Shown: positions 17,181 through 24,099 of the stretch, piece by piece
Layout: the number at the start of each line of letters is the position of its first letter
How positions within the stretch are numbered: position 1 is the first letter of the stretch
Made by a program: the position numbers and the translations under genes
Source: DASYQD01 sp036005845
Lineage (GTDB): Bacteria > Acidobacteriota > Thermoanaerobaculia > Multivoradales > JAIOJS01
NCBI GenBank assembly: GCA_036005845.1
Contig: DASYQD010000125.1
Location: forward strand, 1-43,109
Length of the DNA stretch: 43,109 nt
Direction: 5' to 3'
The notes under the pieces: generated by a model
Databases searched by the model: none
Told to the model about the DNA's origin: nothing
The model's input: the letters and a program-made list of their open reading frames with translations, nothing else

Positions 17181-18239
17181 TCAGTGCTGACCCACGGCGA
17201 TGCGCTCGCTCGGCTGGAGCGTCTTGCCCACCATCCAGAAGTCGGGCATGTAGGTCGTCAGCGAATCGTCGAGGTGGCTGCGCGAGTAGCCGGCCGCGAG
17301 CTGGTTGTCGTAGTACTGCAGGTAGAACTCGAACGGGTCCTGCGGGTGGGCGTCGGCGATCTGCAGGTTGGTGCCGACCATGAAGAGCCGCCCGAAGCGC
17401 ACCGTGCCGCCGTAGAGGTGCATGTAGTTGGCGACGTCGCGGTCGGGCGGCGGCGGCGGCGCGGCGATCGTCTTGCCAGACGCCGGACCGATCTCCTGTA
17501 CCAATTGGTCGCCCTCGATGCGTACCTTCTCCAGCCGGCCGACGATACGCGGCGGCGGCAGCGCCTTGCCGGGGTCGAGGATGAGGTCGTTGCCCTCGAC
17601 GCGCAGTCCTTGCGCGCCCGAGAGGTCGAGGATCTTCTCGAGCTTGATGTGGAGGAGGTCCATCAGCGGCTTGCCGTTGACGTCGCAGACCTCCACCTTC
17701 ACCGGGTGGAGGCGCAACAGGCCTTCGCGCGTCGGCTGCACGTCGGCGATGATGGTGAAGGGAACGTCGAACCCCTGCTTGCGCAGGTGCGCCCAGTGCA
17801 TGACGCCTTCCTGCTTCAGCTTGCCGTCGGGCGTCATCGTGACGCGCATCTTCTTGAGCGGCGCGCCTTGGTAGGCGAAGACGTGGTTGTTGAGCAGCCC
17901 GGTGAGCGACTCGGCGCTCATCGCCACTTCGGCGTCCTGCACGTGCACCTCGTACGACTTGGCGTCGCCGAAGACGACGACGCCTCCCTTACCGGTGGGC
18001 ACCATCTCGCCGAGCAGGTGGCGCACGTCGAGGAAGAAGGTGTCGGCCTGCCGCAGGTAGACGTGCTTCATCACCAGCCGCGTGTGCTCGTCGACCGGCG
18101 GCACCGGCGGCTGCAGGGGGGCCGGCGGCTGCGCCTCGTCGATCACCTCGACGACGGTCTGGTATTTGTTGCCGCAGCAGCAGCCGGCGGCGAAGAGCGC
18201 CGCGAGCATCATCGCCGTCTCGGATGCGCGTCGCCGCAT
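17181..18239 (-). CDS. unrecognised lipoprotein
   Basis: A 352-residue protein that starts M-R-R-R-A-S-E-T, a hydrophobic run A-M-M-L-A-A-L-F and lipobox A-A-G-C, so it should be lipidated and face the periplasm. The mature part has a Pro-rich linker, then mixed beta-rich sequence with D-L-L-H-I-K-L-E-K-I-L and V-R-I-E-G-D-Q-L-V-Q, which alternates hydrophobic residues as in lipid-binding beta folds; that is only an impression. I do not recognise a family. The start is ATG 18239 (or GTG 18242) with GGAG just upstream, three to six bases after the stop of the HAD gene, so the two genes are almost certainly co-transcribed. Confidence 0.8.
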   Translation of the reverse strand: MRRRASETAMMLAALFAAGCCCGNKYQTVVEVIDEAQPPAPLQPPVPPVDEHTRLVMKHVYLRQADTFFLDVRHLLGEMVPTGKGGVVVFGDAKSYEVHVQDAEVAMSAESLTGLLNNHVFAYQGAPLKKMRVTMTPDGKLKQEGVMHWAHLRKQGFDVPFTIIADVQPTREGLLRLHPVKVEVCDVNGKPLMDLLHIKLEKILDLSGAQGLRVEGNDLILDPGKALPPPRIVGRLEKVRIEGDQLVQEIGPASGKTIAAPPPPPDRDVANYMHLYGGTVRFGRLFMVGTNLQIADAHPQDPFEFYLQYYDNQLAAGYSRSHLDDSLTTYMPDFWMVGKTLQPSERIAVGQH

Positions 18240-18245
18240 CACACG

Positions 18246-18923
18246 CTACTCCGGCAGCGCCAGCAGGCGCTCGCAGACCTCTTCGAGGTCCTTGCCGCTG
18301 ACGTCGGGAGGATCGAACGCCTCGATGCGGCTCTCGCCGCGGTCTACCCAGGCAGTGGCGAGGCCGGCGCGGTGGGCGCCGTGCACGTCCCACGAGTGCG
18401 CGGTGACGAGCGCCACCCGCGGCGCCTCGACGCCGAGCAGGCGCACCACGTGCCAGTAGACCTCAGGCCGCGGCTTCCACTGCTGCACGTCCTGGATCGA
18501 GACGATGCCTTCGAGCAGCGCGCCGACACCGGCGCGGCCGAGCAGCTCGCGGGTGCCGTCGCTGTCGCCGGTGCCCACCGCCAGCGCCGGGATGCCGGCG
18601 GCGCGGGCGCGCGTCAGCGCCGGCTCGACGTCGGGGTGCGGCGGCAGGTCGCGGAGCTGGGCGGCGATGCGGTCCACCTCTTCGGGCCCGATGCCGTTGC
18701 CCTGCTCGGCGACGATGCCGGCGAGCGCGGCTCGCGCCACGTCGTCGAAGGTGCGGAAGGAGCCGCTCGCGGCCAGCGCGAAGCCCGCTTGCAACGTGCG
18801 CGCGAGCCAGAGCCGGTGGGTGCCGCGCGGCAAGCCGGCGGCGATGAGCGACGGCTCGAGCGGCGCGGTGTCGAAGAGCGTGTCGAGCACGTCGAAGGCG
18901 AGGGCCTGCGGGCGTTGCGGCAT
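18246..18923 (-). CDS. haloacid dehalogenase type II-like HAD hydrolase
   Basis: A 225-residue HAD-superfamily protein of the L-2-haloacid dehalogenase group: nucleophile D11 in A-F-D-V-L-D-T-L-F-D, motif II region G-T-G-D-S-D, motif III Lys150 in W-K-P-R-P-E-V-Y-W, and motif IV V-T-A-H-S-W-D-V-H-G-A. The K-P-x-P-x-x-Y and S-W-D-x-x-G-A patterns point to haloacid dehalogenases, which hydrolyse 2-haloalkanoic acids, though many family members act on other substrates or are phosphatases. ATG 18923 is the start; there is no Shine-Dalgarno. Two perfect 11-bp direct repeats lie 16 bases upstream. It heads the run HAD - lipoprotein - FRG - small membrane protein. Confidence 0.87.
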   Translation of the reverse strand: MPQRPQALAFDVLDTLFDTAPLEPSLIAAGLPRGTHRLWLARTLQAGFALAASGSFRTFDDVARAALAGIVAEQGNGIGPEEVDRIAAQLRDLPPHPDVEPALTRARAAGIPALAVGTGDSDGTRELLGRAGVGALLEGIVSIQDVQQWKPRPEVYWHVVRLLGVEAPRVALVTAHSWDVHGAHRAGLATAWVDRGESRIEAFDPPDVSGKDLEEVCERLLALPE

Positions 18924-18938
18924 ACGGCGTCAGCGCTG

Positions 18939-18960
18939 GTGCAAAGGTTGTGCAAAGGTT
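18939..18960 (-). promoter_or_regulatory. two perfect 11-bp tandem repeats upstream of the HAD operon
   Basis: GTGCAAAGGTT occurs twice head-to-tail (18939-18949 and 18950-18960). An 11-bp period equals about one helical turn, the spacing used by direct-repeat-binding regulators such as OmpR/PhoB-type proteins. The site lies 16 bases upstream of the HAD start codon. Confidence 0.45.
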
Positions 18961-18980
18961 GGCCCGCAAGGCGTCGGGCC
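18961..18980 (-). terminator. weak hairpin after the ThDP enzyme gene
   Basis: GGCCCG at 18961-18966 pairs with CGGGCC at 18975-18980 across an eight-base loop. There is no U-run, so it is a possible but weak terminator for the upstream gene. Confidence 0.25.
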
Positions 18981-19015
18981 GGCGGCATCAGTGGGTTGTG
19001 GTGGACGGCGCGCGC

Positions 19016-20800
19016 TCAGGTCGGGATCAGCTCCCGCACTTTTTTCTTGAACGACTGGCGGATCATCGCCGCGGCGCCGGGATCGCCCTTCAACACGGCA
19101 CGGGTGAAGTTGCGCGCCTCCTCGAGCGTGACGTGCGGCGGCAACGGCGGCACCTCGGGGTCGCAGAGCGCGTCGATGACGACCGGCCCGTCGGCGGCCA
19201 GCGCGTCGTCCCACGCCGGCCCGACGTCCTCCGGCCGCTCGACGCGGATACCGCGCAGGCCGCAGAGCTCGGCGAAGCGCGCGTGGTCGAGGGCGGGCAC
19301 CTCCTGCGACGCCGCGTACTTCGGGTTGCCCTGCATGGTCCGCATCTCCCACGTCACCATGTTGAGGTCGCGGTTGGCGAGCACCAGGACGACGAAGCGC
19401 GGGTCGATCCAATGGTCGCGGTACTTGGCGATGGTGAGCAGCTCGTTCATGCCGTTCATCTGCATCGCGCCGTCGCCGACGAGGGCGAACACCGGGCGGT
19501 CGGGGAAGGCGAGCTTGGCGGCGAGCGCGTAGGGGACGCCGGGACCCATGGTGGCGAGGTTGCCGGAGAGCGAGCCGCGCATGCCCCGGCGCAGCCGGAT
19601 GTCGCGCGCGTACCAGTCCGCGGTGGTGCCCGAGTCGGCGGTCAAGATGGCGCCGTCGGGGAGCCGCTTCGACAACTCCCAGAAGAGCAGCTGCGGATTG
19701 ACGGGATCGGCGGACTGGTAGGCCTGCGCCTCCATCAGCTCCCACCATTCGCGCACGTTCTCCTCGACCTGCTCGCGCCATCCGCGGTCGCTCTTCCGTC
19801 GCAGCAGCGGGATCAACGCACGCAGTGTGTCGCCGCTGTCGCCGACGAGGTTGACCTCGGTGGGGAAGCGCAGCCCGATCATCTTCGGGTCGCGGTCGAT
19901 CTGCACCGCGCGCGCCTGGTCCCAGGCGGGGAGGAAGTTGGAGTAGGGGAAGGCGGTGCCGATCAGAAGCAGCGTGTCGCAGTCCTGCATCAGCTCCCAC
20001 GACGGCTTGGTGCCGAGAAGGCCGATGGAGCCGGTGACGAACGGCAGGTCGTCGGGCAGCGCGTCCTTGCCGAGCAGCGCCTTGGCGACGCCGGCGCCGA
20101 GCAGCTCGGCGACCTCGATCACCTCGTCGCACGCCGAGCGCGCGCCGGCGCCGGCGAGGATCGCCACCTTGCTGCCGGAGTTGAGCACCTCGGCGGCGCG
20201 CCGCAGGTCCTCGTCGGCGGGGATCACCCGCGGCTCGCTGTAGGCGGCGCTCGTCGGGTTGATCTTGATCTCGTGCGGCAGCGGCTCGACGGCGTCCGCT
20301 TCCTGCACGTCGGCGGGGATGATTAGGCAGGTGACGGTGCGCTCGCAGCGGGCGATGCGCACCGCGCGGTCGACGACTGCGGGGAGCTGCTCGGGCACCA
20401 TGACCATCTGCACGTAGCTGCTCGCCACGTCCTTGAACAGCGAGAGGAGGTCGACCTCCTGCTGCTGGTGGCCGCCGAGCGCGTGACGCGGCTGCTGGCC
20501 GACGATTGCGACGACAGGCGCGTGGTCCATCTTGGCGTCGTAGAGGCCGTTGAGCAGGTGGATGGCGCCGGGGCCCGAGGTGGCGAGGCAGACGCCGACC
20601 TCGCCGGTGAACTTGGCGTGGCCGCAGGCCATGAACGCCGCCATCTCTTCGTGCCGCACCTGGATCAGCTCGGGGTCGCCCTTCGCTTCCTGAAGCGCGC
20701 CGAGGATGGCGTTGATGCCGTCGCCGGGGTAGCCGAAGATGCGGTGTACGCCCCACTCGCGCAGGCGGGCGAGCAGGAAGTCGCTCACCGTGCGCGCCAT
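19016..20800 (-). CDS. ThDP-dependent pyruvate oxidase / acetolactate synthase-like enzyme
   Basis: A 594-residue enzyme of the acetolactate synthase/pyruvate oxidase fold. The N-terminal Pyr domain has I-F-G-Y-P-G-D-G-I and the catalytic Glu in V-R-H-E51-E; the central domain lies around 190-330; the C-terminal PP domain carries the ThDP motif G-D-G-A-M-Q-M-N-G through N-R-D-L-N. The tail is of ordinary length and does not obviously carry the E. coli PoxB membrane-binding end. It decarboxylates pyruvate or a related 2-oxoacid; oxidase versus carboligase activity cannot be decided. ATG 20800 has GGAGG ten bases upstream; a GTG at 20833 is rejected as it falls in an inverted repeat. The gene follows the DUF2231 gene by 76 bases. 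Confidence 0.88.
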   Translation of the reverse strand: MARTVSDFLLARLREWGVHRIFGYPGDGINAILGALQEAKGDPELIQVRHEEMAAFMACGHAKFTGEVGVCLATSGPGAIHLLNGLYDAKMDHAPVVAIVGQQPRHALGGHQQQEVDLLSLFKDVASSYVQMVMVPEQLPAVVDRAVRIARCERTVTCLIIPADVQEADAVEPLPHEIKINPTSAAYSEPRVIPADEDLRRAAEVLNSGSKVAILAGAGARSACDEVIEVAELLGAGVAKALLGKDALPDDLPFVTGSIGLLGTKPSWELMQDCDTLLLIGTAFPYSNFLPAWDQARAVQIDRDPKMIGLRFPTEVNLVGDSGDTLRALIPLLRRKSDRGWREQVEENVREWWELMEAQAYQSADPVNPQLLFWELSKRLPDGAILTADSGTTADWYARDIRLRRGMRGSLSGNLATMGPGVPYALAAKLAFPDRPVFALVGDGAMQMNGMNELLTIAKYRDHWIDPRFVVLVLANRDLNMVTWEMRTMQGNPKYAASQEVPALDHARFAELCGLRGIRVERPEDVGPAWDDALAADGPVVIDALCDPEVPPLPPHVTLEEARNFTRAVLKGDPGAAAMIRQSFKKKVRELIPT

Positions 20801-20828
20801 CAGCCGCGCCCTCCGCGCGTGTAAGACG

Positions 20829-20843
20829 TACACGTACCGTGTA
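20829..20843 (-). promoter_or_regulatory. TetR-type operator-like inverted repeat upstream of the ThDP enzyme
   Basis: Read on the minus strand, TACACGGTACGTGTA is a perfect inverted repeat (6-bp arms, 3-bp centre) 29 bases upstream of the ATG. A second TTACAC lies seven bases closer to the gene. The form resembles TetR-family operators; no regulator gene is adjacent. Confidence 0.4.
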
Positions 20844-20876
20844 ACGGCTTCGCTCGCGGGCCGCCCGCGGCCGGCA

Positions 20877-21353
20877 TCATCGGCTGTCCTTCTGCCCCAG
20901 CTCCGTCGCCTCGCGGTCGGTCTCCATGACGCCGACCTTGTGCTTGAACACCAGCTCGCCGCCCAGCCACCCCGAGCTGCCGAGAATCAGGAATGCCAGC
21001 GTCGAGACGAGGAACCCGGGGACGCACCAGCCGTCGGGGTCGCGGTAGCGCAGCCAGAGGCTCAACGCGAACAGCGCCACCGCGATGAGGTTGAGGATGA
21101 GGTGGAGGCGCGCGACCTTGAAGCCGGCCTCGCTCATCGTTACCCCGAAGTAGTCGACGAGGCCGAAGACCGCGGCAGCGAGCGCGCCGATGACGCCCAG
21201 CACCAGCGAGTAGCGCGCCGCGTCGCCCCACCCCGGGTTTCCCGTCCGCCACGTCACCAGGTCGGCCACCAGCGTGAAGGTGAACGCCCCGATGGGGATC
21301 GCCACCAGCGCCGGATGGATCGGATGCCCGCCAATCGCTGCCTTGCTGCGCAT
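20877..21353 (-). CDS. DUF2231 membrane protein
   Basis: A 158-residue membrane protein with the DUF2231 signature near the N-terminus: G-G-H-P-I-H-P-A-L-V-A-I-P-I-G, followed by four hydrophobic helices and W-L-G-G-E-L-V-F-K-H in the last part. The conserved histidines could bind a metal or heme, but the family has no established function. The start ATG 21353 is decided by GAGAGGAG about nine bases upstream. It is divergent from the metallo-beta-lactamase gene across a 257-base intergenic region and precedes the ThDP enzyme gene on the same strand. Confidence 0.87.
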   Translation of the reverse strand: MRSKAAIGGHPIHPALVAIPIGAFTFTLVADLVTWRTGNPGWGDAARYSLVLGVIGALAAAVFGLVDYFGVTMSEAGFKVARLHLILNLIAVALFALSLWLRYRDPDGWCVPGFLVSTLAFLILGSSGWLGGELVFKHKVGVMETDREATELGQKDSR

Positions 21354-21610
21354 GGGCTGCTCCTCTCTCGTCGATGCACCCCAGCCCGCCGCTGCGCTCG
21401 CGAGGCACGGCCTCGGGCACAGCACCGCGCGGAGCTGCGTTGCACGCTGCCTGCCCACTCGGGGTCGGCAGGGGCGGTTCATCGCTGGAGATCTCAGCCC
21501 GAGCTCCGTGCGGAAGCGCGGGCGCGCGCGGGGCGCAACCTTCGGAGGGGAGGGGCGTAGACAGTCGCGTGACTGCAACTGCGGCTCTTGCGCCTCGCCG
21601 GTCTCGCCCG

Positions 21611-22621
21611 ATGCCATGGTGGCGGCGTGCAGGGTGGACCATCGCCGGCGCGGTGGCGTTGGCGATGGCCCTGGCCACCGTCGCTTGTGCCGCGCGGTCG
21701 CATGCGGCCGCGGCAGTGGCGCCGGACGAGATCGCGCCCGGCATCTTCGTCGTGCCTGGCGGCTTCGTTCCCGGCCAGCAGCCCGACGGCAACAGCGTCG
21801 TCTTCCGCGCCCCGCAGGGCGCCGTCGTCGTCGACACCGGCCGCCATCGGGAGCACACGCAGGCGGTGCTCGACCGCGTGGCTTCGCTCCGCCTCGCGCC
21901 GCGCGTGGTCGTCAACACCCACTGGCACCTCGACCACGTGGGCGGCAACGTCCTCGTGCGCGAACGCTTTCCGGGCGTGCGCGTCTACGCCAGCGACGCC
22001 ATCGCCGAGGCGCGCACCGGCTTCCTCGCCAACTACCACCGCCAGCTCGAGCAGATGATCGCCAGCGACCAGCCCAGCGCCGAGGCCAAGGAGGGCTACC
22101 GCGGCGATCTCGCCCTCATCGACGCCGGCGACCGCCTGGCGCCCGACGAGATCATCGCCAGCTCCGGCCGCCGCACCCTCGCCGGCCGCGAGCTCGATAT
22201 CCACCTCGAGCGCCGCGCGGCCACCGCCGGAGACGTCTGGATCGTCGACCCGGCGACGCACGTTGCCGTGGCCGGCGATCTCGTCACGCTGCCCGCGCCA
22301 TTCCTCGACACCGCCTGCCCGAGCGGCTGGCAGACGGCGCTCACGCACGTCGCCGCGGCCGATTGGAACGTGCTCGTGCCCGGCCACGGCCGCCCGATGA
22401 ATCGTGAGGACTTCGACACCTACCGCAAGGCATTCGACGCCCTCCTCGCCTGCGCCGCCTCCACGCGCCCCAGCAGCGACTGCGTCGCCGACTGGTTCAA
22501 CAACGGCGGCGACCTCGTCGCCAAGAACGACCCCGGCAACGGCCACGACTTGGTCGCCTACTACGTCGATAACGTCCTACGCGGCGCCCCGGATCGCATG
22601 GCCAAACTCTGCGGCTCGTGA
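21611..22621 (+). CDS. exported metallo-beta-lactamase-fold hydrolase
   Basis: A 336-residue protein with an N-terminal signal segment (W-T-I-A-G-A-V-A-L-A-M-A-L-A-T-V-A-C); the Cys could make it a lipoprotein but the lipobox is imperfect. The metal site H104-x-H106-x-D108-H109 appears in N-T-H-W-H-L-D-H-V-G-G-N; later ligands are in A-G-D-L-V-T-L and P-G-H-G-R-P. The arrangement fits the quinoprotein relay/SoxH-like hydrolase branch of the fold as well as generic periplasmic hydrolases; antibiotic hydrolysis is not implied. ATG 21611 is chosen although no Shine-Dalgarno is seen; an upstream frame to 21374 overlaps the divergent promoter region. Confidence 0.83.
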   Translation: MPWWRRAGWTIAGAVALAMALATVACAARSHAAAAVAPDEIAPGIFVVPGGFVPGQQPDGNSVVFRAPQGAVVVDTGRHREHTQAVLDRVASLRLAPRVVVNTHWHLDHVGGNVLVRERFPGVRVYASDAIAEARTGFLANYHRQLEQMIASDQPSAEAKEGYRGDLALIDAGDRLAPDEIIASSGRRTLAGRELDIHLERRAATAGDVWIVDPATHVAVAGDLVTLPAPFLDTACPSGWQTALTHVAAADWNVLVPGHGRPMNREDFDTYRKAFDALLACAASTRPSSDCVADWFNNGGDLVAKNDPGNGHDLVAYYVDNVLRGAPDRMAKLCGS

Positions 22622-22635
22622 TGGCACCCACGCCT

Positions 22636-22649
22636 TAAGATGACGTCAT
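22636..22649 (+). promoter_or_regulatory. leaderless promoter box and palindrome at a 45-residue gene
   Basis: TAAGAT (22636-22641) stands six bases before the ATG at 22648. ATGACGTCAT (22640-22649) is a perfect 10-bp palindrome overlapping the start codon. Both fit a leaderless start with a self-regulatory site. Confidence 0.35.
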
Positions 22650-22785
22650 GAAGCAGCTCACACCCGTAGAGGAAAAGCAGTTGGAGGACGCGCTCGCGGC
22701 CATCCGCGCTGGCGAGTTCGTCGACGGGCGGAAGGTGGCGGCAGACCTGAAGGCGCGCGCGTTACGCCCTCTCAACAAGAAGTGA
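22648..22785 (+). CDS. 45-residue antitoxin-like small protein
   Basis: A short gene of 46 codons whose product begins MKQLTPVEEKQ and continues L-E-D-A-L-A-A-I-R-A-G-E-F-V-D-G-R-K-V, ending R-P-L-N-K-K. It is helical and charged, and its G-E-F-V-D-G-R-K-V segment resembles the C-terminal linker of ParD/RHH-like antitoxins, but this is only a likeness. Its TGA overlaps a GTG in frame with the cupin gene (GTGA), indicating translational coupling. A TAAGAT box six bases before the ATG supports a leaderless start. Composition (third-position G/C) looks coding. No obvious toxin partner is present, as the cupin is not a known toxin. Confidence 0.6.
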   Translation: MKQLTPVEEKQLEDALAAIRAGEFVDGRKVAADLKARALRPLNKK

Positions 22786-22790
22786 CGCAC

Positions 22791-23150
22791 ATGGAAGCCA
22801 TCAACGTCGCGCAGAAGCTCGCGAGCTTCGACGATCTCTGGCATCAACGCCTGATCGCCGAGCTCAACGGGCAGCACGTCAAACTGGTGAAGCTCCAGGG
22901 CACCTTCATCTGGCATCACCACGACCACGAAGACGAGCTCTTCATGGTCCTCGCCGGCCGCCTCAAGATGGAGTTCCGCGACCACGAGGTCTGGCTGGAG
23001 CCCGGCGAGCTCATCGTCGTCCCAAGAGGCGTCGAGCACCGCCCGCATGCCGACGAGGTCACATCCATCATGCTCTTCGAGCCCGCCGCCACCGTCGCCA
23101 CCGGCAACATGGAACACGAGCAGCCGCCCGAGCCCATCGAACGCATCTGA
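22791..23150 (+). CDS. cupin domain protein
   Basis: A 119-residue single-cupin protein. Metal ligands are in the block H42-H43-H44-D-H46-E-D-E49 (W-H-H-H-D-H-E-D-E-L-F) and in the second motif V-P-R-G-V-E-H-R-P. The short N-terminal segment M-E-A-I-N-V-A-Q-K-L matches small cupins that begin near this point, so ATG 22791 is chosen; GTG 22782, which overlaps the stop of the small gene, is an alternative that adds three residues. The role may be a small isomerase, dioxygenase-like or binding protein; the substrate cannot be named. A hairpin at 23158-23184 follows. Confidence 0.87.
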   Translation: MEAINVAQKLASFDDLWHQRLIAELNGQHVKLVKLQGTFIWHHHDHEDELFMVLAGRLKMEFRDHEVWLEPGELIVVPRGVEHRPHADEVTSIMLFEPAATVATGNMEHEQPPEPIERI

Positions 23151-23157
23151 CCGCCTT

Positions 23158-23184
23158 CCTTCGGCGCCAACCACGACCCGAAGG
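23158..23184 (+). terminator. possible weak terminator after the cupin gene
   Basis: CCTTCGG (23158-23164) and CCGAAGG (23178-23184) form a 7-bp stem with a 13-base loop eight bases after the stop codon. There is no U-run. Confidence 0.3.
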
Positions 23185-23229
23185 CGAGCCTCGACGGCCC
23201 GAACACGATCGTAAACATCCACTCGTGAA

Positions 23230-23411
23230 GGCGGGCGCTCAGCGGATCCGGGGGCCGCCGTGGCAGCACCTCCGGAAGGCGCTTTCGCCACTGTTGCGGG
23301 TTTCCGGCAGTAGCGGCGCCTGGAGGTGGAGGCGCGCCCTCTTCCTCCCAAAGGGCACTGTAGGCGCGCCGGTGCTGCGGCGGCGGCCCCCGGATCCGCT
23401 CCGCGCCCGCC
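23230..23411. repeat. 182-nt inverted-repeat element with 41-nt arms
   Basis: The left arm (23230-23270) and right arm (23371-23411) are inverted copies of each other with four mismatches over 41 positions, enclosing exactly 100 bases. The arms include GCGGATCCGGGGGCCGCC (left, 23242-23259) and its complement near 23384-23401. The 100-base core has its own structure: GGCGC at 23278-23282 with GCGCC at 23316-23320, an inner CGCCACTG/CAGTAGCG pairing (one mismatch), GGAGG/CCTCC, and two copies of AGGCGCGCC (23330-23338 and 23362-23370). As RNA it would form a long stem with one or two interior hairpins; as DNA it could extrude a cruciform or be a MITE-like mobile unit. No target-site duplication was found by eye. 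It precedes the sigma gene. Confidence 0.85.
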
Positions 23412-23419
23412 GGCCGGGT

Positions 23420-23432
23420 GGTCACAGTGACC
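23420..23432 (+). promoter_or_regulatory. palindromic operator candidate upstream of the ECF sigma gene
   Basis: GGTCACAGTGACC is a perfect inverted repeat with 6-bp arms and a one-base centre. It lies 29 bases before the putative -35 element, a position suited to an activator or a repressor dimer. Confidence 0.4.
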
Positions 23433-23461
23433 CGCAGTCGCTCCCTCTCCGCGGCCCGCTG

Positions 23462-23490
23462 TTAACGTTCCCCACCCCTTCGCGTAAGAC
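23462..23490 (+). promoter_or_regulatory. putative sigma70-like promoter of the ECF sigma/anti-sigma genes
   Basis: TTAACG (23462-23467) and TAAGAC (23485-23490) are separated by 17 bases. The match to TTGACA/TATAAT is partial. The transcript would have a leader of about 30 bases containing AAGGAGG at 23508-23514. Confidence 0.4.
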
Positions 23491-23526
23491 CATCGAGCCA
23501 GACCCCGAAGGAGGGAGTCCCCAACC

Positions 23527-24099
23527 GTGCAAGCCGCCCCGAACCCCCAACCCACCGCCGCAGCCGACGCCCAGCTCGAAGAGCTGTTCCGCGTCCACGG
23601 CCGCGACGTCTTCAAGACGGCGTTCCGCGTCACCGGCAGCGAGAGCGACGCCGAAGACGTCGTGCAAACCGTCTTCCTCCGCCTCCTCGCCAACCGCCAC
23701 GCCGGCCGCGTGCGCCGCGACGAAGCCGGCGCCTACCTGCGCCGCGCCGCCACCAACGCCGCCCTCGACGCCCTGCGCCGCCGGAAGACCCGCGCCGCGG
23801 TCCCCATCGACGACGCGCCACCCGACACTCTTGCCGACGCCGCGCCTTCCGCAGAACGACAAGCAAGCGGCGCCGGCCTCCGCCGCGCGCTGCGCGACGG
23901 ACTCGCCCGCCTCAACCCGCGCGCCGCCGAAGCCTTCGTCATGCGCCACCTCGAAGGCTTGACCAATGGCGAGGTCGCCGAAGTCCTCGGCACCTCAGCT
24001 CCTGTGGTCGCGGTCACCCTCCACCGCGCCCGCCGCTCCCTGCAGAAGCACCTCACCACGTCTCTCGGTCCCCGCAGCCTGATTGGAGAACGGTCATGA
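23527..24099 (+). CDS. ECF-family RNA polymerase sigma factor
   Basis: A 190-residue sigma factor of the extracytoplasmic-function class. Region 2 is visible in L-E-E-L-F-R-V-H-G-R-D-V-F through D-A-E-D-V-V-Q-T-V-F-L-R-L-L, with the D-A-L-R-R-R-K helix after it, and region 4 in L-N-P-R-A-A-E-A-F-V-M-R-H-L-E-G-L to V-A-V-T-L-H-R-A-R-R-S-L. It would direct polymerase to its own set of promoters when released by the next gene's product. GTG 23527 is the start, 12 bases after AAGGAGG. The stop overlaps the next start (ATGA). An upstream in-frame start is not needed. Region 1.1 and 3 are absent, as expected. Confidence 0.92.
   Translation: MQAAPNPQPTAAADAQLEELFRVHGRDVFKTAFRVTGSESDAEDVVQTVFLRLLANRHAGRVRRDEAGAYLRRAATNAALDALRRRKTRAAVPIDDAPPDTLADAAPSAERQASGAGLRRALRDGLARLNPRAAEAFVMRHLEGLTNGEVAEVLGTSAPVVAVTLHRARRSLQKHLTTSLGPRSLIGERS

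Larger units (their letters stand above)
23151..23526. other. 376-base intergenic region between the cupin and ECF sigma genes
   Basis: No plausible gene is seen. It holds, in order, a weak hairpin (23158-23184), a large inverted-repeat element (23230-23411), an operator-like palindrome (23420-23432), a sigma70-like promoter (23462-23490) and the ribosome site of the sigma gene (23508-23514). Frames open on both strands through the element are a by-product of its symmetry. Confidence 0.8.

Noticed and set aside
21611..22621. Antibiotic-resistance metallo-beta-lactamase
   Set aside because: The HxHxDH fold is shared by many hydrolases and no hallmark of class B enzymes beyond the motif was seen.
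22916..23425. Open frames on both strands through the cupin 3' end and the inverted-repeat element
   Set aside because: They share a R-I-R-G-P-P-x-Q-H phrase only because the element is an inverted repeat; no real gene.
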